The notes under the pieces are model-generated. The model was given only the letters and a program-made list of their open reading frames with translations, had not been told where the DNA came from and ran no database searches. Shown here in pieces: positions 47,439-57,250 of a DNA stretch of 64,000 nt. A program made the translations under genes and the position numbers. Position 1 is the stretch's first letter. Every line of letters starts with the position of its first letter. Origin of the DNA: CAVORB01 sp963736235. Its GTDB lineage: Bacteria; Pseudomonadota; Gammaproteobacteria; Chromatiales; Chromatiaceae. Where the stretch lies: positions 16,715 to 80,714 of the forward strand of contig CAVTOR010000028.1 of NCBI GenBank assembly GCA_963736235.1, given 5' to 3'.

Positions 47439-48727
47439 GACGGATGCGCCCGAGCGGTGGCAAGCCTGGTCGGATCTTTGTCGGAGGGGGAAGGGCTGTC
47501 GTGGCGTGGTTCCGCGCCGCTCAGGTAGAGGAGCGTGACGCCCAGCAGGATTCCCAAGGGGTACAGGGTGCTCTTGGAGAAGAAGGGGAACACGAGGTTG
47601 ACCAGGATCAGCCAGGCCAGGAAGGTAAAGAGAATGATGGCCCCCAGGGTTCGGCGCGGCGGCGATGTCGGGTGTCGGGCGCACAGGGCGAGCCGCCAGA
47701 GCGGCCAGCCCACCAGCATCGCGGTGGCCAGCAGACCGGCGATTCCGCTCTCGTAGGTGATTTCCAGGACATGATTGTGCGGGAAAATCAGCTCGGAGTA
47801 CCTGGGGTCCGATACCCGCTCGAACTCCTGGCGGAAGCGTCCGACCCCGTTGCCGAACAACCACTCCGTCACCGAGCTCTCCTTCGCCAGCGACCAGGTG
47901 TCGCTCCAGATGCGGACGCGCTCATCGTCGGCGAAGCGCTCGATCTGGGTATCGATCTCGGTCGCAAAGCCTCCGTAGTCGGTGGACCAGAGCACGGCGC
48001 CGGTGGCCGACGCCAGTGCCACGGCCACCGCCCAGCCTCGCCAGCCGGAGTAGATGGCAAGGACCGCAACCAGGGCGACGAGGATCCCGAGATAGGCCGG
48101 GGTCGATTCCGTGTTCAGCAGGAGATCGAGGTCCATTGCCAAGAGTAGCAGGAACACCAGCCGCCGCCCGCGGTCGCGCGGCCGCGCCGGTTGGGTTTCC
48201 GCCTCCGGGTACGCCATTGGCTCCGCGGGGCGCGGGAAACGCACCCAGTATACGAGGGCCGGAATCGTGAGCACGGTGAAGGCAGCCAGGGAATGGGACA
48301 GGGGGTCCGACATGTCGGCGGGGATCTGGAAAAGCCGCCATGCCAGGTAGTGCGCGACGACCCCCGACCCGATGAGCCAGGGGGCGACGCGGACGAGCAA
48401 TCCTGGTCGGCAGAGCATCAGGATGGTGATGGTCAGAACCGCCATGTAACCCAGGCGGGACAGCGCCTTTGCGGTCCCGCCCGCGTCGCTGACGAGGTAC
48501 CCCGCGGCAACGACTGCGGCCAGGACGAGAAAGGCGAGCGCCGGCGGTCGGGCCAATCCTGCGGGAAGGGAACGCGCGATCGCGAGCCGCGAGACCACCA
48601 CCAGGCTCAGGAGCGAGAGTAATGGTCCGTACGCATCGATTCGAAATGCGAACAGGGAGAGAAAGACGCCTCCCGCCAGCAGCATAAGCAGCCGATCATC
48701 CAGGATCAGTCCGCGCAGGTGGCTCAT
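47435..48727 (-). CDS. O-antigen ligase family protein (WaaL-like)
   Basis: About 430 residues with ten or more hydrophobic segments and a large periplasmic loop containing WLFGNGVGRFRQEFERVSD and IFPHNHVLEITYESGIAGLL. The conserved His of PHNHVLE is the Wzy/WaaL hallmark. It would join O-antigen, or another glycan, to lipid A-core at the periplasmic face. No frameshift. Confidence 0.88.
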   Translation of the reverse strand: MSHLRGLILDDRLLMLLAGGVFLSLFAFRIDAYGPLLSLLSLVVVSRLAIARSLPAGLARPPALAFLVLAAVVAAGYLVSDAGGTAKALSRLGYMAVLTITILMLCRPGLLVRVAPWLIGSGVVAHYLAWRLFQIPADMSDPLSHSLAAFTVLTIPALVYWVRFPRPAEPMAYPEAETQPARPRDRGRRLVFLLLLAMDLDLLLNTESTPAYLGILVALVAVLAIYSGWRGWAVAVALASATGAVLWSTDYGGFATEIDTQIERFADDERVRIWSDTWSLAKESSVTEWLFGNGVGRFRQEFERVSDPRYSELIFPHNHVLEITYESGIAGLLATAMLVGWPLWRLALCARHPTSPPRRTLGAIILFTFLAWLILVNLVFPFFSKSTLYPLGILLGVTLLYLSGAEPRHDSPSPSDKDPTRLATARAHPS

Positions 48728-48803
48728 GGTCGATTGCTCACGCGCTTGCAAATGGCGTCACAGCCCCGTGCCGAGGGGAACGCTGAGTTGATTAGCGTTC
48801 ACG

Positions 48804-50203
48804 TCAGAATTGGAAGTAGTAGAACTCTGCCTCACCGCTGCCGCCAACCAGGATCAGGACGGCAACCACCGCGAGCCCCGCGGCGGCCGCGTACCAGCGA
48901 TTCGGAGCGAGGCGCTCGAGAGCGACTCTCTGGCTCGTCGGCCCGAGGATGGCCGCCAGCCCGGCGGCGAGGACAAGCAACAGGGCATTCGCGTCCGTCG
49001 GCGTCGCTATGGCGCGGAAGTCGTGCATCGCCGTCCAGAATACGGCGGCGGTGGAGAAGCTGTCGGCGCGAAAGAGCACCGTGATCTCGACCCAGAACAG
49101 GAGCGTCAAGGCCCAGCCCATACCCTTTGGCAGCCTCAGCCCGGAGCGCGTGAATCCGGCGTTGACCAGCAGCCCAACCCCGTGGGCCAGGCCCCAGATG
49201 GCGAAGGTCCAGGCCGCGCCGTGCCAGAGGCCGCCGAGGAACATGGTCACCAGCACCGCAACCACCGCTGGGTGGACGAGGTAACGGTTCCGCGCCAGGG
49301 GGACGAACAGATAGTCCCGCAAGAAGCGGGACAGGGTCATGTGCCAGCGCTGCCAGACCTCCTGCAGCGATTGCGCCCGGTACGGGGCATTGAAGTTGAT
49401 CGGCAGGCTGTAACCGAACATGAGAGCGAGACCGATCGCCATGTCCGAATACCCGGAAAAATCGAAATAGATCTGCCAGCTGAAGGCGAATGCGGCCAGC
49501 CACGCGGTCGAGAAGGACAACGCCCCCTGGGTGGCCGCGGTGGCGTAAGCCGGGTCGACAATGCCGGCCAGACTGTCGGCGATCAGCACCTTCTTGCACA
49601 GGCCGATGCTGAAGAGTACGCCGCCGCGTCCGAGTCTCTCCCACAGTCCGTCCCGCAGGGGATTGGCCGAAAACTGGGGATCAGCTCGTGGTGGCGCACG
49701 ATGGGGCCGGCGATGAGCTGGGGGAAGAAGGTCACGTAGGTCGCGTAGCGCAGCAGATCGTACTCCCGGCCGCGGTTGCGCCACACGTCGACCAGATAGG
49801 AAATCTGCTGAAAGGTATAGAAGGAGATCGCCAGTGGAAGGGTGGTCGCGGCGAGCGAGAACGAGGTTCCGGCGAGTGCGCCGATCTCGCCCAGTAGCCA
49901 GTCCGAGTACTTGTAATAGCCCAGCAGGCCGAGGTCGAAGGTCACCCCGAGCGTCAACAACAGGAAGCGGCGCCGGCTTTTCCTCGGGCTGTGTACCATC
50001 CCGCGCGCGATCAGAAAGTTGATCAGCACGGAGCCCGCCAGCAGCGGGACATAGCTCGGATTCCACCAGCCGTAAAAGAACAGCGACGTGACGACGAGCC
50101 ACACCAGGGCCGTCTTCTCCCCCCCTTTGCTCCAGAGCAGCAGGAACACGAGGAGGGTTACGGGGAGGAAAAGGAGAATGAAGGGCTGCGAGTTGAACAG
50201 CAT
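48804..50203 (-). CDS. MBOAT-family membrane O-acyltransferase (AlgI/DltB-like; one frameshift)
   Basis: About 467 residues. The start MLFNSQPFILLFLPVTLLVF and GWWNPSYVPLLAGSVLINFL are typical of AlgI-like proteins. The conserved FDFSGYSDMAIGLALMFG, QRWHMTLSRFLRDYLFVPLA and the catalytic-His region FLGGLWHGAAWTF are all present. The frame changes near 49677 at a CCCC run where CCCCC is expected. These enzymes pass acyl groups across the membrane to an SGNH-type partner. Here the partner (50801-51883) and a dedicated carrier protein (50285-50599) lie directly upstream. Confidence 0.92.
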
Positions 50204-50284
50204 GGGGTCTGCGTGCCTCCCGCCCGCGGCAGATCGCGCGAGGGGCGGATTTGAAACGCCTGGCGGGTGTTTCCTGGTTCGCGG

Positions 50285-50599
50285 TCAGGGTGCCGACGAC
50301 CCCTGGTCCACGATGGTCAGCAAGTGATCGACCAGGCTTTCCACCGTGCGTGACTCGTTCCCCGCCGAATCGACGAACTGCTCGAAATCGAGGAACACGT
50401 CCGCCCCGAACGCCTCGCCGATCTTCTCCTCGAGGATCATCTGGAAGGACACGATGGCGATGGAGTCGAGGCCTCCTCCCTCCCCCGACAGGACGGTCGA
50501 GAGGGATTGCTCCAATTGCTGATTCTTCCCGAGCTCCCGGTTGAGCTCGGCGATCGCCGAGAAGACGACCTCGGTGGCCCTGGATTTGTCGATAGTCAT
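50285..50599 (-). CDS. Acyl carrier protein-like protein
   Basis: 104 residues. The helix-loop with GEGGGLDSIAIVSFQMILEE contains the DS motif whose Ser would carry phosphopantetheine. EKIGEAFGADVFLDF and TVESLVDHLLTIV complete the fold. It lies between an SGNH-type gene and the MBOAT gene, all leftward, matching the place of DltC. No adenylation enzyme or ACP synthase is seen nearby. Confidence 0.85.
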   Translation of the reverse strand: MTIDKSRATEVVFSAIAELNRELGKNQQLEQSLSTVLSGEGGGLDSIAIVSFQMILEEKIGEAFGADVFLDFEQFVDSAGNESRTVESLVDHLLTIVDQGSSAP

Positions 50600-50800
50600 G
50601 TCTAGGTGTGCTCGAAAGCGGCCCGATCAGGTTCCCATTCGCGAGAGGTCCCGCCGCGGGTGCGTTGGCTTGATGGTGCGCCAGCGTCGCCGGTCTCGAC
50701 CGTGCGGGAGATCGGCCGACGGGCGCCCCGCGCGGCAGCGTCGAAGCGTACCACAAACCGATTGGCGGCATTCCCGGTCACGATGTCGTTGGGCGCGCGC

Positions 50801-51883
50801 CTAGCGATGCTCGCCGCCGCCGGAGAGCACTCGGAACTCGGCCGCGTTCTCATCGGGACGGGCGGCACCCGAGTGCAAATGCCGCGCGATGTCGGCGGCG
50901 ACCGACGTGGTGTAGTGCTGGGCGTCGACGTAGTTGCGGTCTTCCGTCGTAATCGGCGAAGGGATCATGAAGTCCAGCACCACCGCGTTCGGGACTTGGC
51001 TGAGAACCTCGGCGGCCTTGGCCTTGCACCCGGACCAGAGACGCTGTTGCTCGTTGTCCTCCCGGAGCTGGTGTTGGATGTGAAAGGGTACGAAGAAGGC
51101 GACCTTCAGGGTCTCTGCCGGCAGGCGTGAGAGCCTGTCCGCCAGCGCGTCCAGCTCGGGAAAACGGGGCGGGCCCTCGCTCTCCGTGCGCTGCAGCAGC
51201 CAGGGCGCCTCGCCGTAGATGCGCCTGCGGACCGAGTCTCAGGTCGTTGTCGGTGCGGAAGGTAAGCGTGAAATCCCGGTAGCCGTCGGGCCGGAGTGGA
51301 TGCCGGACTCGCAGCCCGAGGAGGGCAAGCAGCTGCGAACGGGCGTGTTGCAGGGTCTTCTGGTTGAAAGGGGGAAGGTCGTTCCAGATGTCGTCGTCGT
51401 ACAGGGATTCGGGAAAGGTCTGCCCCATCATTTGCCGCAGCAGCCGCGGACTCCCGTCGGGCGCGCACCAGGACGGGTCGAGGCCGACGATCAGTGTCCC
51501 GTCATAGGCCCCCGTGTAGCCGAGCAGATCGAGGACGCGCAGCTGCTCGTAAGGGGAGGCGGCCGGCATCCCGAGGTTGACGAAGTTACCCCCGAACTCG
51601 GCATTCAGCTCCGTCGGTCGCAACAGCATCGATGTGGAGCTGCCGACGACCGCGCTGTCGAAACGCCCGCTACGGGCGAGCTTGGCGTTGTACGGTCGAG
51701 CGTGACTGGTGACCGGGTAGCGCTCCCAGCGGGGGAGAAGGGCACCGAGTCGTACGGGTCGACGATGAGCACCAGCGAGTAAATGAAGGCGCTGGTACCG
51801 AATACCGTGCCGGCGAGCAGCAGTACGAAACGCCGCCATGCATGTCGGGTTTCCGGCAAGGCTTGTCCGCTTGTTTCCCCCAC
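50801..51883 (-). CDS. Membrane-anchored SGNH/AlgX-like acyltransferase partner (two frameshifts)
   Basis: About 361 residues. One N-terminal membrane helix (RRFVLLLAGTVFGTSAFIYS) places the rest in the periplasm. Block I carries the nucleophile in FDSAVVGSSTSMLL, and the C-terminal part has YVDAQHYT, a DxxH pair typical of SGNH enzymes (AlgX, DltD). Frames change near 51720 and near 51235. The sequence between (NLGMPAASPYEQLRVLDLL, TLIVGLDPSWC) is continuous. It heads the leftward operon with the acyl carrier protein and MBOAT gene. Confidence 0.75.
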
Positions 51884-52185
51884 CCTGAGCCTACCTCAGC
51901 ACGCGAAACCCGGAGGCGGGAGATACCGGCCGGCCCAGCAGGTTGCAGGGGGCGGCTCGGTGGAACATGAGAGGATTTGTAAGGGATCGGGCAACATGAG
52001 GGGCGGGGCGGGCTCTGCGCGAAACCGGGGGAGTATAGTATGATGCGCAGTCGTTCGACACCGCGGCGTTGGTGCTCGCCGAAGATGGTCCGATTCTCCC
52101 CTTGTCGCTTTCGGAGTCCGGAGCGCCGCGAAATAACCGTCGTCTCGTTTCTTGTCCTCGACACCGCCAAAGAAAACGATGCCGC
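51884..52185. promoter_or_regulatory. Divergent promoter region between the two arms of the glycan locus
   Basis: 302 bases separate the leftward SGNH-type gene from the rightward GT2 gene. TATAGTATGAT at 52034-52044 could be a rightward -10 box, but no -35 is evident. Nothing else stands out. Confidence 0.35.
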
Positions 52186-53181
52186 ATGGCCAGCGATAAC
52201 CTTGCGCCAGGCGTGAGCCTGCTCATCCCGAACTACAACGGGGAGCAGATCATCGCCGCGGGCATCTCTCACGCCGAGGCGGCGGCCGTGGCCTACCCCG
52301 GCTCCGCGGAGGTGATCGTCGTCGACGATGGCTCCTCGGACGGCAGCGTCGAGCTGATCCAGGCCGAATACCCCGATGTCAGATTGATCCTTCACCCGGC
52401 GAACCGGGGCTTTGCCGAGGCCGTGCACACCGGGGTGACAGCGGCATCGCACGATATCGTGATCTTGCTCAACTCGGACGTGCGGGTGCGCCAGGATTTC
52501 ATCCTCCCCCTGGTCCAGCCTTTCGCCGATCAGGACACCTTCTCCGTTGGTCCCATGATTCTCGGCCACGACGGCAGCGCCTCGGAGTCCTCCTGGGTGC
52601 GCGCGCGCCTGTCGCGGGGCATGGTGAAGAAGCGCGGCGATTGGCGTCCCGACCTCGCGGAGAGAACGGCGGAGTCTGCCGGCGGGCGCCTGAAGACACT
52701 CTTCGCGTCGGGGGGCTCAGTCGCGTTCGACAAGCACAAGTTCGAGGCCCTCAGGGGGTTCCTGCCCTGCTACAAGCCCTTCGGCAAAGAGGACATGGAT
52801 CTGGGCACCCGCGCCTGGCGCCGCGGCTGGAAGAGCTATTTCGTGCCGCGGAGCGCCATCGTCCACGATCACCGGGTCACGACCATCCGCCGCTTTTACT
52901 CCTCCTTCCGGCGCAAGGTCGTCGGCCGCAAGAACCGCTACCTTTACCACTGGATCAACCTTCCCGGTGGCGCGCTGCTTGTCAGCCACGCGCCGCGTGT
53001 GCTCGGGGAGATCGTCTGGGGAACGCTGCGCCTGGACTTCAGCTACCTTTTCGGGTTCGTCCGGGCGCTCGGGCATCTCCCGCTTGTGCTCAGGATGCGG
53101 CGCGGGTTCCGGCGAGATCCCGCAACCCGGTCGCTGCCCGATGTGCTGGCGGAGATCGACCAGTCCCCCATCGGCCAATGA
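52186..53181 (+). CDS. Glycosyltransferase family 2
   Basis: 331 residues from ATG 52186. The GT-A fold starts VSLLIPNYNGEQIIAAGISH; metal and nucleotide motifs are VIVVDDGSSDGSVELI and ILLNSDVRVRQDF. ASGGSVAFDKHKFEALRGF and the acidic KEDMDLGTRAWRRGW complete the site. The C-terminal region is basic and hydrophobic, suggesting membrane contact. The stop overlaps the next start (ATGA). Confidence 0.9.
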   Translation: MASDNLAPGVSLLIPNYNGEQIIAAGISHAEAAAVAYPGSAEVIVVDDGSSDGSVELIQAEYPDVRLILHPANRGFAEAVHTGVTAASHDIVILLNSDVRVRQDFILPLVQPFADQDTFSVGPMILGHDGSASESSWVRARLSRGMVKKRGDWRPDLAERTAESAGGRLKTLFASGGSVAFDKHKFEALRGFLPCYKPFGKEDMDLGTRAWRRGWKSYFVPRSAIVHDHRVTTIRRFYSSFRRKVVGRKNRYLYHWINLPGGALLVSHAPRVLGEIVWGTLRLDFSYLFGFVRALGHLPLVLRMRRGFRRDPATRSLPDVLAEIDQSPIGQ

Positions 53182-54245
53182 TCCAGGTCAGACCCGCGAG
53201 CGACGGCGACAGGAAAGAGATCCTGGCGCGCATGGAGGAGGTGTCGGGCACCCCGAAGAGACAGCGCATAGAGCGCCGCTGGGATTGGCAGTGGCAGCAG
53301 GACCCGCGGTTGGAGGTCCCCGGCTACCAGGGTGTCGTGGTCGAGTGGCGGGACAGCATTATCGGCAGTCTGTCCTGTGTGCCCGCCGGCCTGCATATCG
53401 CCGGGGCGCCCGTCGCCGCGAGCTGGATTGTCGATATCTTCGTCCACACGGGATTGACGCGTCAGGCGTTGCGAGACGTCAAGCGCGGTGGCGGCGGCCT
53501 CGGCCCCGAGCTCGCCAAGGGCGTCGCCGCGGCGATGCTCGATCACCCCGCGGCGGGATCGATCCAGCTGGGCAAGCATATCGCCGACCGAATGATGGCC
53601 GTCGGCCTCACGATCGGCTTCGTCCAATCCGCGTCGACCTTGAACTACACGCGCCGGGTTTCCGTCGTGCGTCCCCTGCAGAAGAGCCTGGGCAAGGGCC
53701 TCGGGCTGCTGCTGGGCTCGGCGGCGGATCTTGCGGTCTCCAGGTTCCGGCGTCCACCGCTTGAGCTGGAGCCGTTCCAAGGCGACTTCGACGCGCGTTT
53801 CGATCGCCTGTGGGCGCGGGCGAGGGACCAATATCCCGCGATCACCCTGCGCGACGCGCAGACCCTGAACTGGCGCTACCGGAGGCACCCGGACACCACC
53901 TATGAGGTGCTGATCCTGCGGCGGGATGGGGAAATCCGCGGGTACGCGGTGTTCATGCTTTACGAGCGTCGGGGGCGATCGCTCGCGCGCATTGTCGATC
54001 TGCTGACGGACAAGGACGATCGCGAGGCGGCCGATGCGCTCGTGGCCGGCGTCCTCGAGCGTGCCCGAAGCGAGAAGGCCGAGCGATTGGACTGGTTTGC
54101 GTGCGCATGGACCGCGCGGCCGACGCTCGGGCGTTACGGCTTCGCACCCAAGCTGACCAAGGCGAAGAGCCTGCAACCGCTGATGTCGCGGGGACTGCCC
54201 GATGTCGAGCTCTACGTCACGCGTGGCGACGGTGACGGCGGGTAG
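53178..54245 (+). CDS. Acetyltransferase-like (GNAT-fold) protein
   Basis: 355 residues. It starts MIQVRPASDGDRKEILARME, and the first half shows GNAT-like beta strands (GVVVEWRDSIIGSLSCVPAG). The second half contains LRDAQTLNWRYRRHPDTTYE, EIRGYAVFMLYERRG and RIVDLLTDKDDREAADALVA, the pattern of glycan-locus acyltransferases that modify amino sugars. The exact substrate is unknown. It is co-translated with the GT2 gene and followed by the propeller protein gene. Confidence 0.72.
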   Translation: MIQVRPASDGDRKEILARMEEVSGTPKRQRIERRWDWQWQQDPRLEVPGYQGVVVEWRDSIIGSLSCVPAGLHIAGAPVAASWIVDIFVHTGLTRQALRDVKRGGGGLGPELAKGVAAAMLDHPAAGSIQLGKHIADRMMAVGLTIGFVQSASTLNYTRRVSVVRPLQKSLGKGLGLLLGSAADLAVSRFRRPPLELEPFQGDFDARFDRLWARARDQYPAITLRDAQTLNWRYRRHPDTTYEVLILRRDGEIRGYAVFMLYERRGRSLARIVDLLTDKDDREAADALVAGVLERARSEKAERLDWFACAWTARPTLGRYGFAPKLTKAKSLQPLMSRGLPDVELYVTRGDGDGG

Positions 54246-54255
54246 GCGCGCGGGC

Positions 54256-55179
54256 ATGACCCTCTGGCAGCGCTGGCGGCAGAAGCGGGCGCGGCACGCC
54301 GGTCAGCGTGCCGACCTCAAGCAGGAGCAAGGTCTGCGTAAGCAATGGTGCCTGCTGGCCGGCAGGTGCGAGCTCGCCGCCCTCGGGGCTCCTCCGCCGG
54401 TGGCGGACCTCCTTCCCCTCTATCCGCCGAGCACCGCGTTTTGGGCCGACCCTTTCGTCTGGTCGCGCGATGGCCGTATCTGCGTCTTTTTCGAAGACCT
54501 GCCGTTCGCATCCGAACGCGGGCGCATCAGCTGCATCGAGCTCGATGACCAGGCGAGGCCCCTCGGCGAAGCGCGTCCGGTCATCGAGGAGTCTTATCAC
54601 CTCTCCTATCCTTTCCTGCTCGAGCTCGATGGCGAGCTCTACATGATCCCGGAGAAGGCGGCCGCCAAGCGGGTCGACCTCTATCGGTGCGTCGCCTTTC
54701 CGGACCGCTGGGAACGCGTAACCACGCTCGCCGAGGGCATCCCGATGTCGGACGTGACCTTGTTCGAGCACGAGGGGCGCTGGTGGCTTTTTTGCGCGAT
54801 GAGGACCAAGCGCCTGCGTCTCAACGAGACCTTGTTCGCCTTCTACGCCGACAGCCCTTGGAGCAAGAGCTGGACGCCTCATGCCGCGAACCCGCTGGTT
54901 CGTGATTTCAGCCGTGCGCGCCCCGCCGGCAGGGTGCTCAAGGATGAGACCGGACGCTTGCTGCGCCCGGCGCAGGATTGTGTGCGCCGCTATGGGCACG
55001 GCATCAGCCTCAACGAGGTCGTCGCCCTTTCTCCATCCCGCTACGAGGAGCGCCGCATCTGGCACACCAGCGGTGATCAGGTGGACGCGTGGCGCGCGCT
55101 GCACCACATGGACTGGCACCGGGGCGTTCTCGTGATGGACGCCCAACGCCTGATTCCGATGCCGCCGGGTGCGGCATGA
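54256..55179 (+). CDS. Beta-propeller protein, glucosamine inositolphosphorylceramide transferase N-terminal-like
   Basis: 307 residues from ATG 54256. Repeats typical of five-bladed propellers occur: FWADPFVWSRDGRICVFFED, SYPFLLELDGELYMIPEKAA and DVTLFEHEGRWWLFCAMRT. GRLLRPAQDCVRRYGHGISL is a signature of this family, which occurs in glycan loci fused or next to transferases. The function is not established and no signal peptide is seen. Confidence 0.72.
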   Translation: MTLWQRWRQKRARHAGQRADLKQEQGLRKQWCLLAGRCELAALGAPPPVADLLPLYPPSTAFWADPFVWSRDGRICVFFEDLPFASERGRISCIELDDQARPLGEARPVIEESYHLSYPFLLELDGELYMIPEKAAAKRVDLYRCVAFPDRWERVTTLAEGIPMSDVTLFEHEGRWWLFCAMRTKRLRLNETLFAFYADSPWSKSWTPHAANPLVRDFSRARPAGRVLKDETGRLLRPAQDCVRRYGHGISLNEVVALSPSRYEERRIWHTSGDQVDAWRALHHMDWHRGVLVMDAQRLIPMPPGAA

Positions 55180-55237
55180 GCCGCTCGTAGAGGGCGACAC
55201 CGCCGCCGTGACGCTATTCCGTGCGTGGCGCTGCCGC

Positions 55238-56365
55238 CTATCGGTCCGTTAGCGGCGTGAGGCCGAGCACCCGCAGGTATTCCGCGACCGCCGCCTCGGG
55301 AGTGAACCGCTGCACGGCCTCCCGCAGCAGCTCGGCGCTCGGCGGGTTCGTCAGGGTGGCGACGATCGCATCGGCGAGCCCGAGGGGATCGCCGACTCGG
55401 GCCAGACGACCGTACTTCCCATCCGCGAGGATCTCGCGCGGACCGCTGCGGCAGTCGGTGGCGACACACGGCAGGCCCGCGGCCAGGGCCTCCGTGAGCA
55501 CGTTCCCGAATCCCTCGAACACCGATGACAGGACAAACACGTCCGCCTGCTTCATCAGGGCGAAGGGGTTCGGCGTGAAGCCCGGCAGATCCACGGACCC
55601 CCGCAGGCCGAGCCGGCCGATCAGTGTCTCCAGCTTTCCGCGCTGCCGGCCCTCGCCGGCGATGATCAGGCGGCAGTCCATGCGTTTGCGTACGTGTCCG
55701 AAGGCCCTGATGAGGGTCGGGTAGTCCTTCACCCCGACCAGCCGACCGACACTCAGGACGACAGGCTTGTCCTTCTCCGCCAGCCATGGGTGGGTGACGG
55801 GCTCGGCCGCGAGGCGCGCGACCTCATGCGCGTCGATGCAGTTGTAGATGCGGTGTATCGGAGGGGCTTCGCGGCCGGCGAAGAGCTCGCGCAGGGCGGC
55901 GCACCCGCCATCGGAGATGCCGACCAATGCGTCGGCGCGGGCGAAGGTCTCGGTTAGCTGACGGCGGGCCTTGCGGCGGGCGAACAGGTGCTCCTTGCGG
56001 AGCTTCTCGATGACGTTGGTGCCGATGCGCAGCACCGTGCGCGGGCGCTCGCCGGCGCCCAGCCGCGCGAGCAAGGCGCTCGCCCGGTCCCGGTTGCTGA
56101 GGATCGCGCTCGGATTGCGCTCCCGCAGATAGGCCCGCAGTTGGTTTAGGCCGACATGGTCGTCGCCGGACTGAAGCGGGAAGATCCCGACCTCGCATCC
56201 GAGATCCGGGGTATCCGAAGGGGGGGCGGGGGGCAACAGCAGATCGACCTCGACCCCGGCGTCCACCATGCCCCGCACGAGAGTGGCGATCAGGCGCGAT
56301 ACGGCGTGGGGGCCCTCGAGAAACCCGACGATGGCGAGGCGACGGGGGCGGGACGAGTCACTCAT
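55238..56365 (-). CDS. Glycosyltransferase family 4
   Basis: 375 residues. GT-B features are AIVGFLEGPHAVSRLIATLV at the N-terminus, VVLSVGRLVGVKDYPTLIRA, LIIAGEGRQRGKLETLIGRL and VFVLSSVFEGFGNVLTEALA. It is the only leftward gene within the rightward arm of the locus. It resembles the rightward GT4 at 57251 in style, suggesting ancient duplication. Confidence 0.9.
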   Translation of the reverse strand: MSDSSRPRRLAIVGFLEGPHAVSRLIATLVRGMVDAGVEVDLLLPPAPPSDTPDLGCEVGIFPLQSGDDHVGLNQLRAYLRERNPSAILSNRDRASALLARLGAGERPRTVLRIGTNVIEKLRKEHLFARRKARRQLTETFARADALVGISDGGCAALRELFAGREAPPIHRIYNCIDAHEVARLAAEPVTHPWLAEKDKPVVLSVGRLVGVKDYPTLIRAFGHVRKRMDCRLIIAGEGRQRGKLETLIGRLGLRGSVDLPGFTPNPFALMKQADVFVLSSVFEGFGNVLTEALAAGLPCVATDCRSGPREILADGKYGRLARVGDPLGLADAIVATLTNPPSAELLREAVQRFTPEAAVAEYLRVLGLTPLTDR

Positions 56366-56535
56366 CGGGAAGCCGATAGGCGGGGGCCAGAGACGGGCTT
56401 CGTGGTTGGTTGCCCTGCGCCCGCGGGCTGTGTGAAACTCTCGCCTTTACGCGCCGCAACGACCGCGAATCCGGATGCCGCCTGGCACTCGCGCGCGCGG
56501 CAGGACGCCCCCCCACCGCCAGCCAGACCGCCCAC

Positions 56536-57174
56536 ATGAAGCCTTCCGTCGAATATGCCGCCTTCCCGACGAGACACAGCAGAACCGAGTTCGTTGCAAA
56601 CCGATTCGGAGCCATTCTCACCGGACAGGTGCTCGACGTAGGCTGCTTCGAGGCGCCGTTGCGGGCCTTGCTGCCGGCGGTGGACTACACCGGCATCGAC
56701 GTTGCCGGCGACCCCGACATCAGGCTCGACATCGAAAAGGCGGACCGTCTGCCCTTCAACGACAACGCCTTCGACTGCGTACTCTGCGTCCACGTGCTCG
56801 AGCACCTGAACAACCTGTATGGGATGTTCGACGAACTGGTGCGCGTGTCGCGGCGCCATGTCCTGATCGGATTGCCGAACTGCTGGCGGGGGGCGCGCCG
56901 ACCGCTGGCGCGCGGGCAGGGGGAGTTCCGGCATTACGGTCTGCCCGTGAATGAGCCGGCGGATCGGCACAAGTGGTTCTTCAACATCTCCCAGGCGATG
57001 GAGTTTCTGCAGGGAAAGGGCGTGGAGAAGGGATTGCGGATACAGGAGCTGGTCATCACCGATAACCCGAAATCGGCGCCGATTCGCTTGCTCAGGCAGG
57101 TCTGGTATCCCGGACTGCGCTACCACAACCGTTACAGCAACACCGTTTGGGCAGTGTACCAAAAAACCCCATGA
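56536..57174 (+). CDS. Class I SAM-dependent methyltransferase
   Basis: 212 residues from ATG 56536 (MKPSVEYAAFPTRHSRTEF). The SAM site is GQVLDVGCFEAPLRALLPAV, with the acidic motif YTGIDVAGDP and motif IV FDCVLCVHVLEHLNNLYGMF. HVLIGLPNCWRG follows. In this context it may methylate a glycan or its terminal sugar. Confidence 0.85.
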   Translation: MKPSVEYAAFPTRHSRTEFVANRFGAILTGQVLDVGCFEAPLRALLPAVDYTGIDVAGDPDIRLDIEKADRLPFNDNAFDCVLCVHVLEHLNNLYGMFDELVRVSRRHVLIGLPNCWRGARRPLARGQGEFRHYGLPVNEPADRHKWFFNISQAMEFLQGKGVEKGLRIQELVITDNPKSAPIRLLRQVWYPGLRYHNRYSNTVWAVYQKTP

Positions 57175-57250
57175 TCCCTACGCGGCGCACGGATGACCGC
57201 CTGTGCGCGGGCAGGCCATCCGTCCCGGGAGACAACGGCGTTCGAACGGC

